This document shows positions 39,314 through 47,796 of a DNA stretch of 63,110 bases, piece after piece (positions within the stretch are counted from its first letter, which is position 1; the number at the start of each line of letters is the position of its first letter). The notes below the pieces were generated by a model. It did not search any database, was not told the origin of the DNA, and saw only the letters and a list, made by a program, of their open reading frames with translations. The stretch lies in NCBI GenBank assembly GCA_021295895.1, contig JAGWBM010000013.1, positions 1 through 63,110 on the forward strand. The letters are read 5' to 3'. Both the position numbers and the translations under genes were made by a program. Source of the stretch: Pseudomonadales bacterium. Lineage in GTDB: Bacteria > Pseudomonadota > Gammaproteobacteria > Pseudomonadales > Azotimanducaceae.

Positions 39314-39433
39314 GAGGAGAATTCGCGCAGCGAATTCTCGGGGCGACCGCGAAGCGGTCGCGTCCCCTACGCCAGAGGAGAATTCGCGCAGCGAATTCTC
39401 GGGGCGACCGCGAAGCGGTCGCGTCCCCTACGC
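39314..39433. repeat. Tandem 59-bp double-hairpin repeat (REP-like)
   Basis: Two identical 59-bp copies, 39314-39372 and 39375-39433, period 61. Each has GAGAATTCGC-GCA-GCGAATTCTC and GCGACCGC-GAA-GCGGTCGC, then GTCCCCTACGC. Read on the minus strand the head is GTAGGGGACGCGACC; in the right copy its TAG is the stop codon of the acyl-CoA ligase. Pieces of the same element (AATTCGCGCAGCG, GCGTCCCCTAC) recur near 58.2 kb. Confidence 0.95.
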
Positions 39434-41266
39434 GCCACGATACATCGCCTCGATCAAGTCCGCATACTTCTCGTTCACCACGGAGCGCTTGAGTTTCTGG
39501 GTCGGTGTCAACTCGTCGTCCTCCGGGTCCAGCAACTGGTCGATCAACCGGAAGCGCTTGATAGTCTCCACCCGCGCGAAGCGCGCATTGACGGACTCAA
39601 TCTCTCCCCAGATGAGGTCCTCGACCTCGCGTGTATGGCATAGGCTCGTGTAGTTGGTAAACGGCACGTCGTTGTCCTGGGCGAACTTCATGACGTTCTC
39701 ATCGTCGATCATGACCAGACACGTCAGGTAGGGCCGGCGGTCGCCGACAACCACCGCGTCGGTGATGTAGGGCGAGAACTTGAGCTGGTTCTCGATTTCG
39801 CTGGGCGTGATGTTTTTGCCGCCGGCGGTGATGATGATGTCCTTCATCCGGTCGATCAGGTAGACGAAACCATCGTCGTCGATGCGCCCGACATCGCCGG
39901 TGTGCAGCCATCCCTGACGAATCGTCTCGGCGGTCTTCTCCGGTTTGTTCCAGTAGCCCTGGATGACCCCCGGACTGCGGATGACAATCTCGTCCGATTC
40001 CGCCAAGGCGATCTCGACACCTTCCGCGGATTTGCCGACGCTGCCGATGCGGAAGTCGTCCCTCAAGTTCGCCGTGGCGATCCCTGTGCATTCGGTCTGA
40101 CCGTAGAGTTCGTACATGGGTTTGCCGAGCGCCCAATACCAGTCGATGAGATCGGGGGCGATCGGTGCGGCGGCCGTCGACAGCCATCGGCACTTGTCGA
40201 TGCCCAACAAACGCCGGATGTTCTTGAGGATCAACGCCTCGGCGAAGAAAAACGCGACCGCGAGGTGCAAAGGTACCGGGCGGCGTTCCTTCAAGATTGC
40301 CGCGCGACGCTCGCCGATGACCATGGCGAGGCGATACGCGGCGCGGCCGAGGGCCGTGCCTTCCTTGAGCTTGATCTGCACCGTGGAGAACTGCTTTTCC
40401 CAAACCCGGGGTACGGCGAAATGGATCGTTGGCGCGACCTCCTGCTGATCGTGGTTGATGGTCTCCGTGCTTTCCACGAGATTGACGACGCAACCGGACT
40501 CGATGGGCGTGAAGGTGTAGAACATCCGGCCGGCGACATGTGCCAGAGGCAGGAAGCCGAGTTGCTCGTCCGTCGGGTACACGCCGTAGCAGCTTTGCAC
40601 CGTCGTCATCATGAACAGCATGTTGGCCTGCGAGATCATCGCGCCCTTTGGCGGGCCCGTGGTCCCCGACGTGTAGGTCAGGATCATGAGATCGTCCGCC
40701 CGGGCCTTGTCGATCTCGTCGTCCCAGGCTTCAGCGTGGGTCTCGGCGTAGTCTCGGCCCAACGCCTGCAACGCTTCGAACGACAGGCACATGGGATCGT
40801 CGAGGCGACGCAGGCCCTCCATGTCGAAGATGATGATCTTCGTCAGCGTCGGCGTGCGTTCGCGCACCTCCAGGACCTTGTCGAGTTGCTCCTCGTCCTC
40901 CGCGAAGTAGAAGCGCGTACCACTGTCGTTGATGAGGTACTCGACCTGGTTCGGTGCATCCGTCGGATAGACGCCGTTGGTTATCCCGCCCATGCAGATC
41001 ACGCCGAGGTCGGCGAACATCCATTCCTTGTTGACCTCTGAGGCGATGGAGCAGACATCGCCCCGCTGAAGTCCGAGGGCCTTCAAGCCAAGTCCGGCCA
41101 GGCGTGCCTGTTCGCCGTACTCGGTCCACGAGTACTCGTTCCAGATTCCGAAATCCTTCTCCCGGATCGCGACTTTCTCCGCGAGGTCGGCGACGCGTTT
41201 GCGAAACAGCTTCGCCACGGTGTCGCAGCCGTCGATCGCGGTTGTGGCTTGTCCCGGGTTGCTCAC
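39428..41266 (-). CDS. AMP-forming long-chain acyl-CoA ligase
   Basis: A 612-residue adenylate-forming ligase of the long-chain fatty acyl-CoA synthetase type. P-loop TYTSGTTGPPKGAMISQANM; LGFLPLAHVAGRMFYTFTP; YELYGQTECTGIATANLRDD; GWLHTGDVGRIDDDGFVYLI; the segment DRMKDIIITAGGKNITPSEI; and a C-terminal lysine in TPTQKLKRSVVNEKY. The start is GTG 41266, sharing GTGA with the livF-like stop, so it is translationally coupled. A much longer open frame continues upstream through livF but is not real coding. The stop TAG lies in a REP-like repeat. Linked to the transporter, it suggests import and CoA-activation of an organic acid. Confidence 0.92.
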   Translation of the reverse strand: MSNPGQATTAIDGCDTVAKLFRKRVADLAEKVAIREKDFGIWNEYSWTEYGEQARLAGLGLKALGLQRGDVCSIASEVNKEWMFADLGVICMGGITNGVYPTDAPNQVEYLINDSGTRFYFAEDEEQLDKVLEVRERTPTLTKIIIFDMEGLRRLDDPMCLSFEALQALGRDYAETHAEAWDDEIDKARADDLMILTYTSGTTGPPKGAMISQANMLFMMTTVQSCYGVYPTDEQLGFLPLAHVAGRMFYTFTPIESGCVVNLVESTETINHDQQEVAPTIHFAVPRVWEKQFSTVQIKLKEGTALGRAAYRLAMVIGERRAAILKERRPVPLHLAVAFFFAEALILKNIRRLLGIDKCRWLSTAAAPIAPDLIDWYWALGKPMYELYGQTECTGIATANLRDDFRIGSVGKSAEGVEIALAESDEIVIRSPGVIQGYWNKPEKTAETIRQGWLHTGDVGRIDDDGFVYLIDRMKDIIITAGGKNITPSEIENQLKFSPYITDAVVVGDRRPYLTCLVMIDDENVMKFAQDNDVPFTNYTSLCHTREVEDLIWGEIESVNARFARVETIKRFRLIDQLLDPEDDELTPTQKLKRSVVNEKYADLIEAMYRGA

Positions 41267-42027
41267 CGCCAGGTCTTCCTCTGCTTCCAACGGCGCCTGC
41301 CGCGCACGCCCTGATCCTTCAGCCCTAAGTAGAACTCCTTGATGTCGGTGGCGTTCCTCAGTCGTTCGCAGGTGTCCTCCATGACGATGCGACCGTTTTC
41401 CATGACGTAGCCGTAATCCGCCAGGTCCAACGCCATCTTGGCGTTCTGTTCGACCAAGAGCATCGTCACCTCCTGCTCTTCGTTCAAGCGCTTGACGATC
41501 TCCGCCATCTCGTGGGTGAGGATCGGCGACAGGCCGAGTGATGGTTCGTCGAGCAGCATGAGGCGCGGCCGCAGCATGAGAGCCCGACCGATGGCGAGCA
41601 TCTGTTGTTGACCGCCCGACAGGAATCCGGCCGCGAGTTTGCGATGTTCGGCCAGGACCGGGAAGTAGCCGTAGACCAGTTCGAGGTCCTCGCCGATGTC
41701 GCCGTCGGTACGCGTGTACGCACCCATGCGCAGATTCTCGTCGACGGTGAGAAACGGGAACACTTCGCGACCCTCCGGCACGTGGCCAATGCCGAGCCGG
41801 GCGACCCGGTCGGGATCCAAGCCCGTGATGTCGGCACCTTCGAAGGTCACGCTCCCCTTCTGCGCTTCCATGGCCGCACTGATGGTCTTCAACACCGTGG
41901 TCTTGCCGGCACCGTTGGCCCCGAGGATGGTGACGATGTCGGACTGGCTCACGGTCAGCGACACGCCGCGGATGGCCATGATGGGTCCGTAGTAGGTCTC
42001 GATGTTGCGCAGTTCGAGAAGTGCCAC
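41263..42027 (-). CDS. livF: ABC transporter ATP-binding protein, LivF type
   Basis: A 254-residue ATPase with Walker A LGANGAGKTTVLKTI, signature SGGQQQMLAIGRALM, Walker B RLMLLDEPSLGLSPIL and H-loop MLLVEQNAKMALDL. Energises the liv-type permease. ATG 42027 is 2 nt after the livG-like stop. The C-terminus LGLKDQGVRGRRRWKQR is basic and a little longer than usual. Confidence 0.95.
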   Translation of the reverse strand: MALLELRNIETYYGPIMAIRGVSLTVSQSDIVTILGANGAGKTTVLKTISAAMEAQKGSVTFEGADITGLDPDRVARLGIGHVPEGREVFPFLTVDENLRMGAYTRTDGDIGEDLELVYGYFPVLAEHRKLAAGFLSGGQQQMLAIGRALMLRPRLMLLDEPSLGLSPILTHEMAEIVKRLNEEQEVTMLLVEQNAKMALDLADYGYVMENGRIVMEDTCERLRNATDIKEFYLGLKDQGVRGRRRWKQRKTWR

Positions 42028-42029
42028 CG

Positions 42030-42794
42030 CTAGTCTCCGAGATACGCCCGCAGGACATCGGGATGGTTTTGGATTTCGGTTGGGTCTCCGGTCGCCAACA
42101 CCGCGCCGTCGGCCATGGCGAGCACCCGGTTCGATACCGTGGCCACCAGGTTCATGTCGTGCTCGACCATGGCGACCGTGATCCCGAGATCCGCCACGAT
42201 GTCCTCGATCCAGAACGACAGGTCCTCGGTCTCTTCCGGATTCAAACCTGAGGACGGTTCGTCGAGCAGCAGCAGCTTCGGTTCGAGGCAGAGGGCGCGC
42301 GCGATTTCCACCATCTTGCGTGCGCCATAGGGAAGGCCGCCGATCGGCTGTTCGCGGTATCCCTGCAGGTCTAGGAGATCGATCACGTCTTCCACGCGGC
42401 GGCGAAAATCGAGTTCCTGGCGACGCGCGCCCGGCAGGAACAGCAGGTCGGTGACGAGGTTCGTCCGCCGATGCACGTGATGGGCGATCAGCAGGTTGGT
42501 CAGCACCGTCTCGTGTTCGAAGAGTTCCGTGTTCTGGAACGTTCGGGCGATACCCAGTTGGGCGGTGCGATGCGGCGGCACGTTCGTGATCTCCACGCCG
42601 TCGAACGTCATGCTCCCCGACTCGGTTTCGTAGAAACGGCTGACCAGGTTGAAGATCGTGGTCTTGCCGGCCCCGTTCGGCCCGATGATGCTGAACACTT
42701 CGCCGGCGTGAACGGCGAAGGAGACATCACGGACCGCCTTGATGCCGCCGAAGCTGACGGACAGGTCGCGCGCCTCGAACAGGGCCTCGCTCAC
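42030..42794 (-). CDS. livG: ABC transporter ATP-binding protein, LivG type
   Basis: A 254-residue ATPase: IIGPNGAGKTTIFNLVSRFY (Walker A), LGIARTFQNTELF, the signature-like GLPYGARKMVEIARAL (LPYGxxR instead of LSGGQ, normal for LivG), PKLLLLDEPSSGLNPEE and MVEHDMNLV. The start is GTG 42794, overlapping the livM stop in GTGA. The upstream extension in the same frame is livM in another register. Confidence 0.95.
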   Translation of the reverse strand: MSEALFEARDLSVSFGGIKAVRDVSFAVHAGEVFSIIGPNGAGKTTIFNLVSRFYETESGSMTFDGVEITNVPPHRTAQLGIARTFQNTELFEHETVLTNLLIAHHVHRRTNLVTDLLFLPGARRQELDFRRRVEDVIDLLDLQGYREQPIGGLPYGARKMVEIARALCLEPKLLLLDEPSSGLNPEETEDLSFWIEDIVADLGITVAMVEHDMNLVATVSNRVLAMADGAVLATGDPTEIQNHPDVLRAYLGD

Positions 42795-43867
42795 CGGACG
42801 CGCTCCGTCCGCAGGTAGCTCCGCTGGCGCTTGTAGGTAGCTCGACGGTACAACGGGAACTGGTCGAACCATGCGCGGACCTTAACCCAACGACCGTGGA
42901 TTCCGAGCGGCTCAAAAACTAGGAAGAGCACCAGGATCGCCCCGAATATTCCCGGTTCCAGACCGGGTATCTCGCCGATCCACTGCGGTAGCACATCCCG
43001 GCCGATGGCGATGGCCTGGGGCAGGAGACCCAGGAATATCGCCCCGTAGACCACGCCCTGCAGCGAGCCCAAGCCACCCACCACGACCATGAGAAGAAGC
43101 TGGATCGAGGTCTGGACGGTAAAGGCGTCCGGGGCGAGATAGCCGATCCGATGCGCGAAAAGGCTGCCCGCCAGCCCGGTGAACGCCGCGGACAGGGCAA
43201 ACGCCGTGCACTTCGTCCGTGCCAGATTGATGCCCATGCTCTCCGCCGAGACCTCCGAGTCCCGGACCGCGATGAAGGCCCGGCCCGTCGGCGATCGGAG
43301 CAAATTCAACGCCGCGAAGAGACTGAGTGCGAGGATCCCCAAGCACAGGTAGTAGAACGGCACCGGCCCGTCGAGACTCATGCCGAAGACCGTGGGATCC
43401 GGTACGCGCATGCCGAAATGGCCACCGGTCACCGACTCCCAATGCTCGATCACCCATGCCGCGATCCGCTCGAACGCCAGCGTCGCTACGGCAAGATAGA
43501 TCCCGGTCATGCGTAACGCCGGCAACCCGACGATGTATCCGATGACGGCGCAGAAGGCCGTCGCCAAAGGCACCGAGACGACAAACGGCACGCCCTGGGT
43601 TAGGAACCAGGCATGGGCGTAGGCGCCGATTGCCAGGAACGCCGCATGGCCCAGGCTCACCAGGCCGGTGTAGCCCACAAGGATCATCAGCCCGACCCCG
43701 GCGATCGCCCATATGTAGACGAAGGCGAACTCCCCCAGGTAGAACGTGTCCAGCATCAACGGCGCGAGCAGAACCGCGACGGCAAGCAGGCCGTACCAGA
43801 ACCGCTGGCCGTTGTGCAGGAACAGGTTGACGTCCTGGGCGTAGTTGGTCTTGAGGACGAATCTCAC
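42791..43867 (-). CDS. livM: ABC transporter permease, LivM type
   Basis: A 358-residue polytopic permease with about ten hydrophobic segments (LLAVAVLLAPLMLDTFYLG, VYIWAIAGVGLMILVGYTG, LLMVVVGGLGSLQGVVYGAI). The EAA-like loop SLGHAAFLAIGAYAHAWFL and later AESMGINLARTKCTAFALSA are typical of LivM. The start is GTG 43867. The C-terminus is longer and basic (YKRQRSYLRTERVR). A REP-like hairpin separates it from livH. Confidence 0.93.
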   Translation of the reverse strand: MRFVLKTNYAQDVNLFLHNGQRFWYGLLAVAVLLAPLMLDTFYLGEFAFVYIWAIAGVGLMILVGYTGLVSLGHAAFLAIGAYAHAWFLTQGVPFVVSVPLATAFCAVIGYIVGLPALRMTGIYLAVATLAFERIAAWVIEHWESVTGGHFGMRVPDPTVFGMSLDGPVPFYYLCLGILALSLFAALNLLRSPTGRAFIAVRDSEVSAESMGINLARTKCTAFALSAAFTGLAGSLFAHRIGYLAPDAFTVQTSIQLLLMVVVGGLGSLQGVVYGAIFLGLLPQAIAIGRDVLPQWIGEIPGLEPGIFGAILVLFLVFEPLGIHGRWVKVRAWFDQFPLYRRATYKRQRSYLRTERVR

Positions 43868-43886
43868 TTGACTACCTGGCTGACGC

Positions 43887-43910
43887 GGGCGACGACAAGC
43901 GTCGCCCCTA
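43887..43910. repeat. REP-like hairpin at the livH stop codon
   Basis: GGGCGACG-ACAAG-CGTCGCCC (43887-43907), a perfect 8-bp stem, followed by CTACAC. Read on the minus strand it starts GTAGGGGCGACG, and the TAG is the stop of the livH-like gene. Confidence 0.8.
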
Positions 43911-44819
43911 CACCTTCTTCTGCTGCAGCGTGGCGAAGATGCCTTCCGGGCGCACCACGAGCATGATCAGCAGGATCACGAACGCGCTCACCTCGGAAAG
44001 CCCCGGCGGCAGGTGAAGCGCAACGAAGGGCTCCGCGATACCGATCAAGAGTCCCCCCGCGATGGCGCCCGGCAGGCTGCCGAAGCCGCCGACGATCGCC
44101 GCGACGAAGGCCTTGATCCCGATGAACCCCATCAACGGGTCGATCAGCGTCACCGGCGCGACCAGGATGCCCGCCGCGGCCGCGATGGCAGCCGATATGG
44201 CCCAGACCAAGGAGAACACCCGCTTGACGGGTATGCCGACGTAGAACGCCGCCAGTTGATTCTGCGACGCGGCCTGCATCGCCACGCCGATGCGCGTGAA
44301 CCGGAAGAACAGGAACAGCGCCGCGCACAAGAGCGCCGTCCCCGCCACGATGGCGACGTTCTCGTAGCCGATGATCAGGCCACCGATGTCGAAGGTGCCG
44401 CCGGCAAACGGCGAATCCAGCGCTCGCGGTTGGTTCCCCCAGATCGCACCGGCAACGGCACGGAGCACGAATCCAAGCCCGATCGTGAGCATGAGCACCG
44501 CGAACGGCGGCTCGCCGATCATCGGCCGGAGCACGCCGCGTTCCAGCGCGATGCCGAAACCTGCCATGACGATCAGCGTGCCCACGAAGGCGAACGCGAA
44601 GGCCGCGCCGGGCAGGTCGCCCAGCAACGGCACATACGGCAACAGCCACTCGAACGCGTCGATCAGGCTGAACGCCACGAACGCGCCGAACATCATCATG
44701 TCGCCTTGGGCGAAGTTGACCATCTCCGTGGCCTTGTAGATCAGCACGAAGCCGAGCGCGATCAGGCCGTAGACGCAGCCCTGGGAGACGCCGATGATGA
44801 GAAGCTGAAGGGTTTCCAA
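43908..44819 (-). CDS. livH: ABC transporter permease, LivH type
   Basis: A 303-residue polytopic permease, the first gene of the transporter operon. Typical LivH N-terminus LQLLIIGVSQGCVYGLIALG, then FVLIYKATEMVNFAQGDMMM, the loop MQAASQNQLAAFYVGIPVKR and AFVAAIVGGFGSLPGAIAGG near the end. I chose TTG 44819 (METLQLL) because it aligns with family starts; no ribosome site is clear. ATG 44864 adds 15 residues and is the alternative. The stop is in a REP-like head. Confidence 0.9.
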   Translation of the reverse strand: METLQLLIIGVSQGCVYGLIALGFVLIYKATEMVNFAQGDMMMFGAFVAFSLIDAFEWLLPYVPLLGDLPGAAFAFAFVGTLIVMAGFGIALERGVLRPMIGEPPFAVLMLTIGLGFVLRAVAGAIWGNQPRALDSPFAGGTFDIGGLIIGYENVAIVAGTALLCAALFLFFRFTRIGVAMQAASQNQLAAFYVGIPVKRVFSLVWAISAAIAAAAGILVAPVTLIDPLMGFIGIKAFVAAIVGGFGSLPGAIAGGLLIGIAEPFVALHLPPGLSEVSAFVILLIMLVVRPEGIFATLQQKKV

Positions 44820-45344
44820 CGTTGTGCCGGCGTCGTGCCACGCCCTGGAGTACCACGCGGGCATGATACGCGGCTTTGTCGGCGCCAAGGGCCTCGCTGA
44901 ATGCCGACTATGGGTCGACACCTCGATGGCGTGCTCGGACCCTGGACCGGGTCCGGAGGACCATGCCCTGCCCCCGCGCGGTCGGGCACCCGCGTCGTCG
45001 TTCTCGGTGGCGTCCTGGCCGTCCTCGGCTACGCCGCCCCGCACGAAAGGCGAGGATGTGCCGCCTTCACATCCGTAGACGTCAGTTGCGACACGAACAC
45101 CAATCCCTCCGAACATAACCCTATTTGTGACGCGGCACACTAGAGATTCCTTGAGAAGCGCTGAGGTTCACACACAGGTTGCAAATGGAAATGCGCTTCG
45201 AACCGCTCTTGAACGGCTCCGGTTCTAGAGCAGTCGGCTGGCGTACCTTTCCACCTACCATTTTGGTAGTAATGCTACACTTGCCACCATCGGCCGAGGC
45301 CTCGTCGGCACCCGAGCCATAGACGACTTTCGCCAAACCTGCCA
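44820..45344. other. Divergent spacer between livH and the glutaredoxin-like gene
   Basis: 525 nt with no gene I can support. A plus-strand frame at 44901-45143 (80 codons) has a hydrophobic piece VVVLGGVLAVLGYAAP but no ribosome site or family similarity. The stretch should hold promoters for both transcription units. A perfect small hairpin is at 45255-45269. Confidence 0.4.
45255..45269. promoter_or_regulatory. Small perfect inverted repeat upstream of the glutaredoxin-like gene
   Basis: CTACCA-TTT-TGGTAG lies 76 nt before the GTG start, in an AT-richer patch. It could be an operator or leader hairpin. Confidence 0.35.
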
Positions 45345-46007
45345 GTGACCGATCCCGTCAAAATCACCGTCTTCCGATGGGCCGGCGCTTGGGGGCCTTT
45401 CAGGGTCAACATACCCTGCGGCGAATGTTCGTTGACAAAGGACATCATCCAGGACTGCATTGATACGGACCTGGCCGGCATCGAGGTCGACCTCGACCTG
45501 CGGGATTGGCTCACCGAGTGGTGGAAACCGTTGCCCAAGGGGGGCTGGCATGCGCCCATCGTGCTCGTCAACGGCAAGATCATCTCCCAGGGCCGGGCGC
45601 TCAACCGCGGCGTTCTCACCCAAACCGTCATCGAAGCCGCCACGTCGGAGACGCCGATCGAAGGCAACCACATCTTCGGCAAGGCAACCTGCCCGCATTG
45701 CGTCAGAGCCAAGGGCTACCTCGCGCAAGCCGATGTCCCCAACCAGTACTACGACGTGGTCAAGGACACGCGGGCGCTCTACGAAATGCTGGCCCGTGTG
45801 AAACCGATCATCGGACCCAAAACCCCGGTCACCGTGCCGCAGATCTGGATCGACGGGACGTACATCGGTGGCGCGGATGCCCTCAAGGAAGTGCTCGGGC
45901 TGGCCGAAGTCGTACCGAATCCGGATCGCGGCCAATGCTCCCTGTCGCCGGGGAAGGGCCAGGGGCATCGAACACCCGCCCAATCCAGCCGACAAGTTGC
46001 GGGCTGA
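45345..46007 (+). CDS. Two-module thiol protein with glutaredoxin domain
   Basis: A 220-residue protein with two CxxC motifs. The N-terminal part (to about residue 100) has VFRWAGAWGPFRVNIPCGEC, with CGEC, and HAPIVLVNGKIISQGRALNR, resembling a thioredoxin-fold module. The C-terminal glutaredoxin has IFGKATCPHCVRAKGYL with CPHC, and the cis-Pro and glycine pair in TVPQIWIDGTYIGGADAL. It probably reduces disulfides or glutathione adducts. The start is GTG 45345. The last 30 residues after VVPNPDRG look unstructured, so the true end of the fold is about residue 190. The DUF547 gene follows. Confidence 0.8.
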   Translation: MTDPVKITVFRWAGAWGPFRVNIPCGECSLTKDIIQDCIDTDLAGIEVDLDLRDWLTEWWKPLPKGGWHAPIVLVNGKIISQGRALNRGVLTQTVIEAATSETPIEGNHIFGKATCPHCVRAKGYLAQADVPNQYYDVVKDTRALYEMLARVKPIIGPKTPVTVPQIWIDGTYIGGADALKEVLGLAEVVPNPDRGQCSLSPGKGQGHRTPAQSSRQVAG

Positions 46008-46068
46008 TGGGTACTCTGGCAAGCCCAACTCTTGGACGCGGCGACCAATCGGGCTTCCGGCACTTCGG

Positions 46069-46887
46069 TTGGCGATAACTAGCGCTGTGTTGTTGGCAAT
46101 CGTCGGCTACGCTGCGGGGGCACACGCCGCCGCCCCGCCGGAACTGATTCCGATGTGGAATGCGAGCGACGAGTCCAACGCGGCGACTATCGACCACGGT
46201 CCGTGGCAGGAGCTACTTGACGCCCATTTGCAGGAGCATCCCTCCGGGATCAACCGCTTCGACTATGAGGGCCTAAAGGCCAACGCGGAGAACTACAAAA
46301 AGCTGTCCTCCTATCTCATGGGCTTGACCCGACTCGATCCCCGGGCTTATTCCCGGAATGCCCAGAAGGCCTACTGGATCAACCTTTATAACGGGTTGAC
46401 GGTGTACGTGATCGTCGGGCGGTACCCAGTGGAATCGATCCGGGACATCAAGAGCGGCCTGCTCACCCCGGGACCCTGGGAAAGGGAACTGATCACCATC
46501 CAGGACGAAAAGCTCACCCTGGACGATATCGAGCACGGCATCCTGCGTCCGATCTGGAAGGATCCCCGCATCCACTACGCGGTCAACTGCGCCAGCATCG
46601 GCTGCCCGAGTCTTTCCCCCGAAGCCTACCGATCCGACAACCTCGAACGGCTGCTCGAAAAAGGTGCGCGCGACTACGTCAACCACCCACGGGGAATGCA
46701 GATCGTTGACGACGAACTGGTGGTGTCCAGCATCTACGATTGGTTCAAGGTGGACTTCGGCGACACCGACGAAGGGGTCCTCGCGCATCTACGGCAGTAC
46801 GCGACGCCGGAAAACGCCAAGATGCTGGAGGGCAGGGACGACTTTGACGACTACTACGACTGGAAGCTGAACGCCCCGGGTTCGTAG
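46069..46887 (+). CDS. Secreted DUF547 protein
   Basis: A 272-residue exported protein. A hydrophobic signal (AITSAVLLAIVGYAAGAHA) is followed by the DUF547 domain: INRFDYEGLKANAENYKKL, QKAYWINLYNGLTVYVI and HYAVNCASIGCPSLSPEAY. The start is uncertain: no ATG precedes the signal in frame outside the glutaredoxin gene; TTG 46069 or GTG 46087 would fit. DUF547 is of unknown function and often found near thioredoxin-like or TVP38 genes, as here. Confidence 0.8.
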   Translation: MAITSAVLLAIVGYAAGAHAAAPPELIPMWNASDESNAATIDHGPWQELLDAHLQEHPSGINRFDYEGLKANAENYKKLSSYLMGLTRLDPRAYSRNAQKAYWINLYNGLTVYVIVGRYPVESIRDIKSGLLTPGPWERELITIQDEKLTLDDIEHGILRPIWKDPRIHYAVNCASIGCPSLSPEAYRSDNLERLLEKGARDYVNHPRGMQIVDDELVVSSIYDWFKVDFGDTDEGVLAHLRQYATPENAKMLEGRDDFDDYYDWKLNAPGS

Positions 46888-46914
46888 CCGTCTAACCCGC
46901 ATGGAACAGAGACG

Positions 46915-47610
46915 TTGAAAAAGAACCAGCTCATCGTACTCGGGGTCATTGTTGTCCTCGTGGCGTTGTTTTTCGTGTTCGACCTCGGCCGGTACATCAA
47001 CCTCGAGTTCTTCCAGGCCCAACGATCAGTGGTGGTCGGCTTTTACGAGGACAACCGGGCGCTGACGATCATGGCATTCATGGCAATCTACGTGGCCATG
47101 GCCGCCTTGTCGCTTCCCGGCGCGGCCATCATGACGCTCGCCGCCGGCGCGATCTTCGGACTGCCCATCGGCCTAGTGCTGGTTTCCTTTGCCAGCACGA
47201 TCGGCGCAACACTTGCCTGCATGCTCGCCCGCTACCTGTTCCGGGATGCCGTGCAGAATCGCTTCGGCAAGTACCTCGGCAGAATCAACGAGGGTGTGGA
47301 GAAGGACGGGGCGTTCTACCTATTCGCCCTTCGGTTGGTTCCCGCCTTCCCGTTCTTCGTCGTCAACCTGGTCATGGCGCTTACCCCGATTCGCCCTTGG
47401 ACCTTCTACTGGGTGAGCCAGGTGGGCATGTTGGCCGGCACGGCGGTGTACGTGAACGCCGGCAAGGAGATCGGCCAGTTGGAATCCTTGAGCGGTATCC
47501 TCTCGCCGACGCTCTTGATCTCCTTCGCGCTGCTCGGCGTATTCCCGTTCATCGCCAAGAAGGCTCTCAGCCTGGTGTCGAAGCGCTTCGGAAAAGGCGA
47601 GGCCGGCTGA
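46915..47610 (+). CDS. TVP38/TMEM64 (DedA-like) membrane protein
   Basis: A 231-residue inner-membrane protein: ITVIV-like first helix (LIVLGVIVVLVALFFVFDL), IYVAMAALSLPGAAIMTLAA, GAIFGLPIGLVLVSFASTIG and the conserved ALRLVPAFPFFVVNLVMAL typical of the family. Related DedA proteins act as lipid scramblases or affect membrane potential; the role here is unknown. The start is TTG 46915. It follows the DUF547 gene by 27 nt. Confidence 0.88.
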   Translation: MKKNQLIVLGVIVVLVALFFVFDLGRYINLEFFQAQRSVVVGFYEDNRALTIMAFMAIYVAMAALSLPGAAIMTLAAGAIFGLPIGLVLVSFASTIGATLACMLARYLFRDAVQNRFGKYLGRINEGVEKDGAFYLFALRLVPAFPFFVVNLVMALTPIRPWTFYWVSQVGMLAGTAVYVNAGKEIGQLESLSGILSPTLLISFALLGVFPFIAKKALSLVSKRFGKGEAG

Positions 47611-47796
47611 CGACGCCCGATCAGGACCGGCCGGTGCGGTGACCTGGATGACTTCGATCGTATTCGCGCGCGGGACGGCCTCGGTTCGGTCGGCGTGGGC
47701 CCCAAGTGTGACCCCAACGACGCGGTTTCCTCAGGGCGCAACTCCTAGGCTAAGCTACGCTCGTCGTCTCAACCGGAGGGGCAAGCCCCGCTGCAG

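Noticed and set aside
39314-39433. Possible CRISPR or integron attachment site array.
   Set aside because: Copies are separated by 2 nt, with no spacers and no integrase; the hairpins match REP-like elements.
39428-42058. A continuous 876-codon open frame on the minus strand.
   Set aside because: Its N-terminal third runs antiparallel in register to nothing sensible and overlaps the intact livF-like gene in another frame; only the part from GTG 41266 is ligase-like.
44901-45143. Plus-strand 80-codon frame in the livH/glutaredoxin spacer.
   Set aside because: No ribosome site, no recognisable domain, several overlapping frames of similar length.
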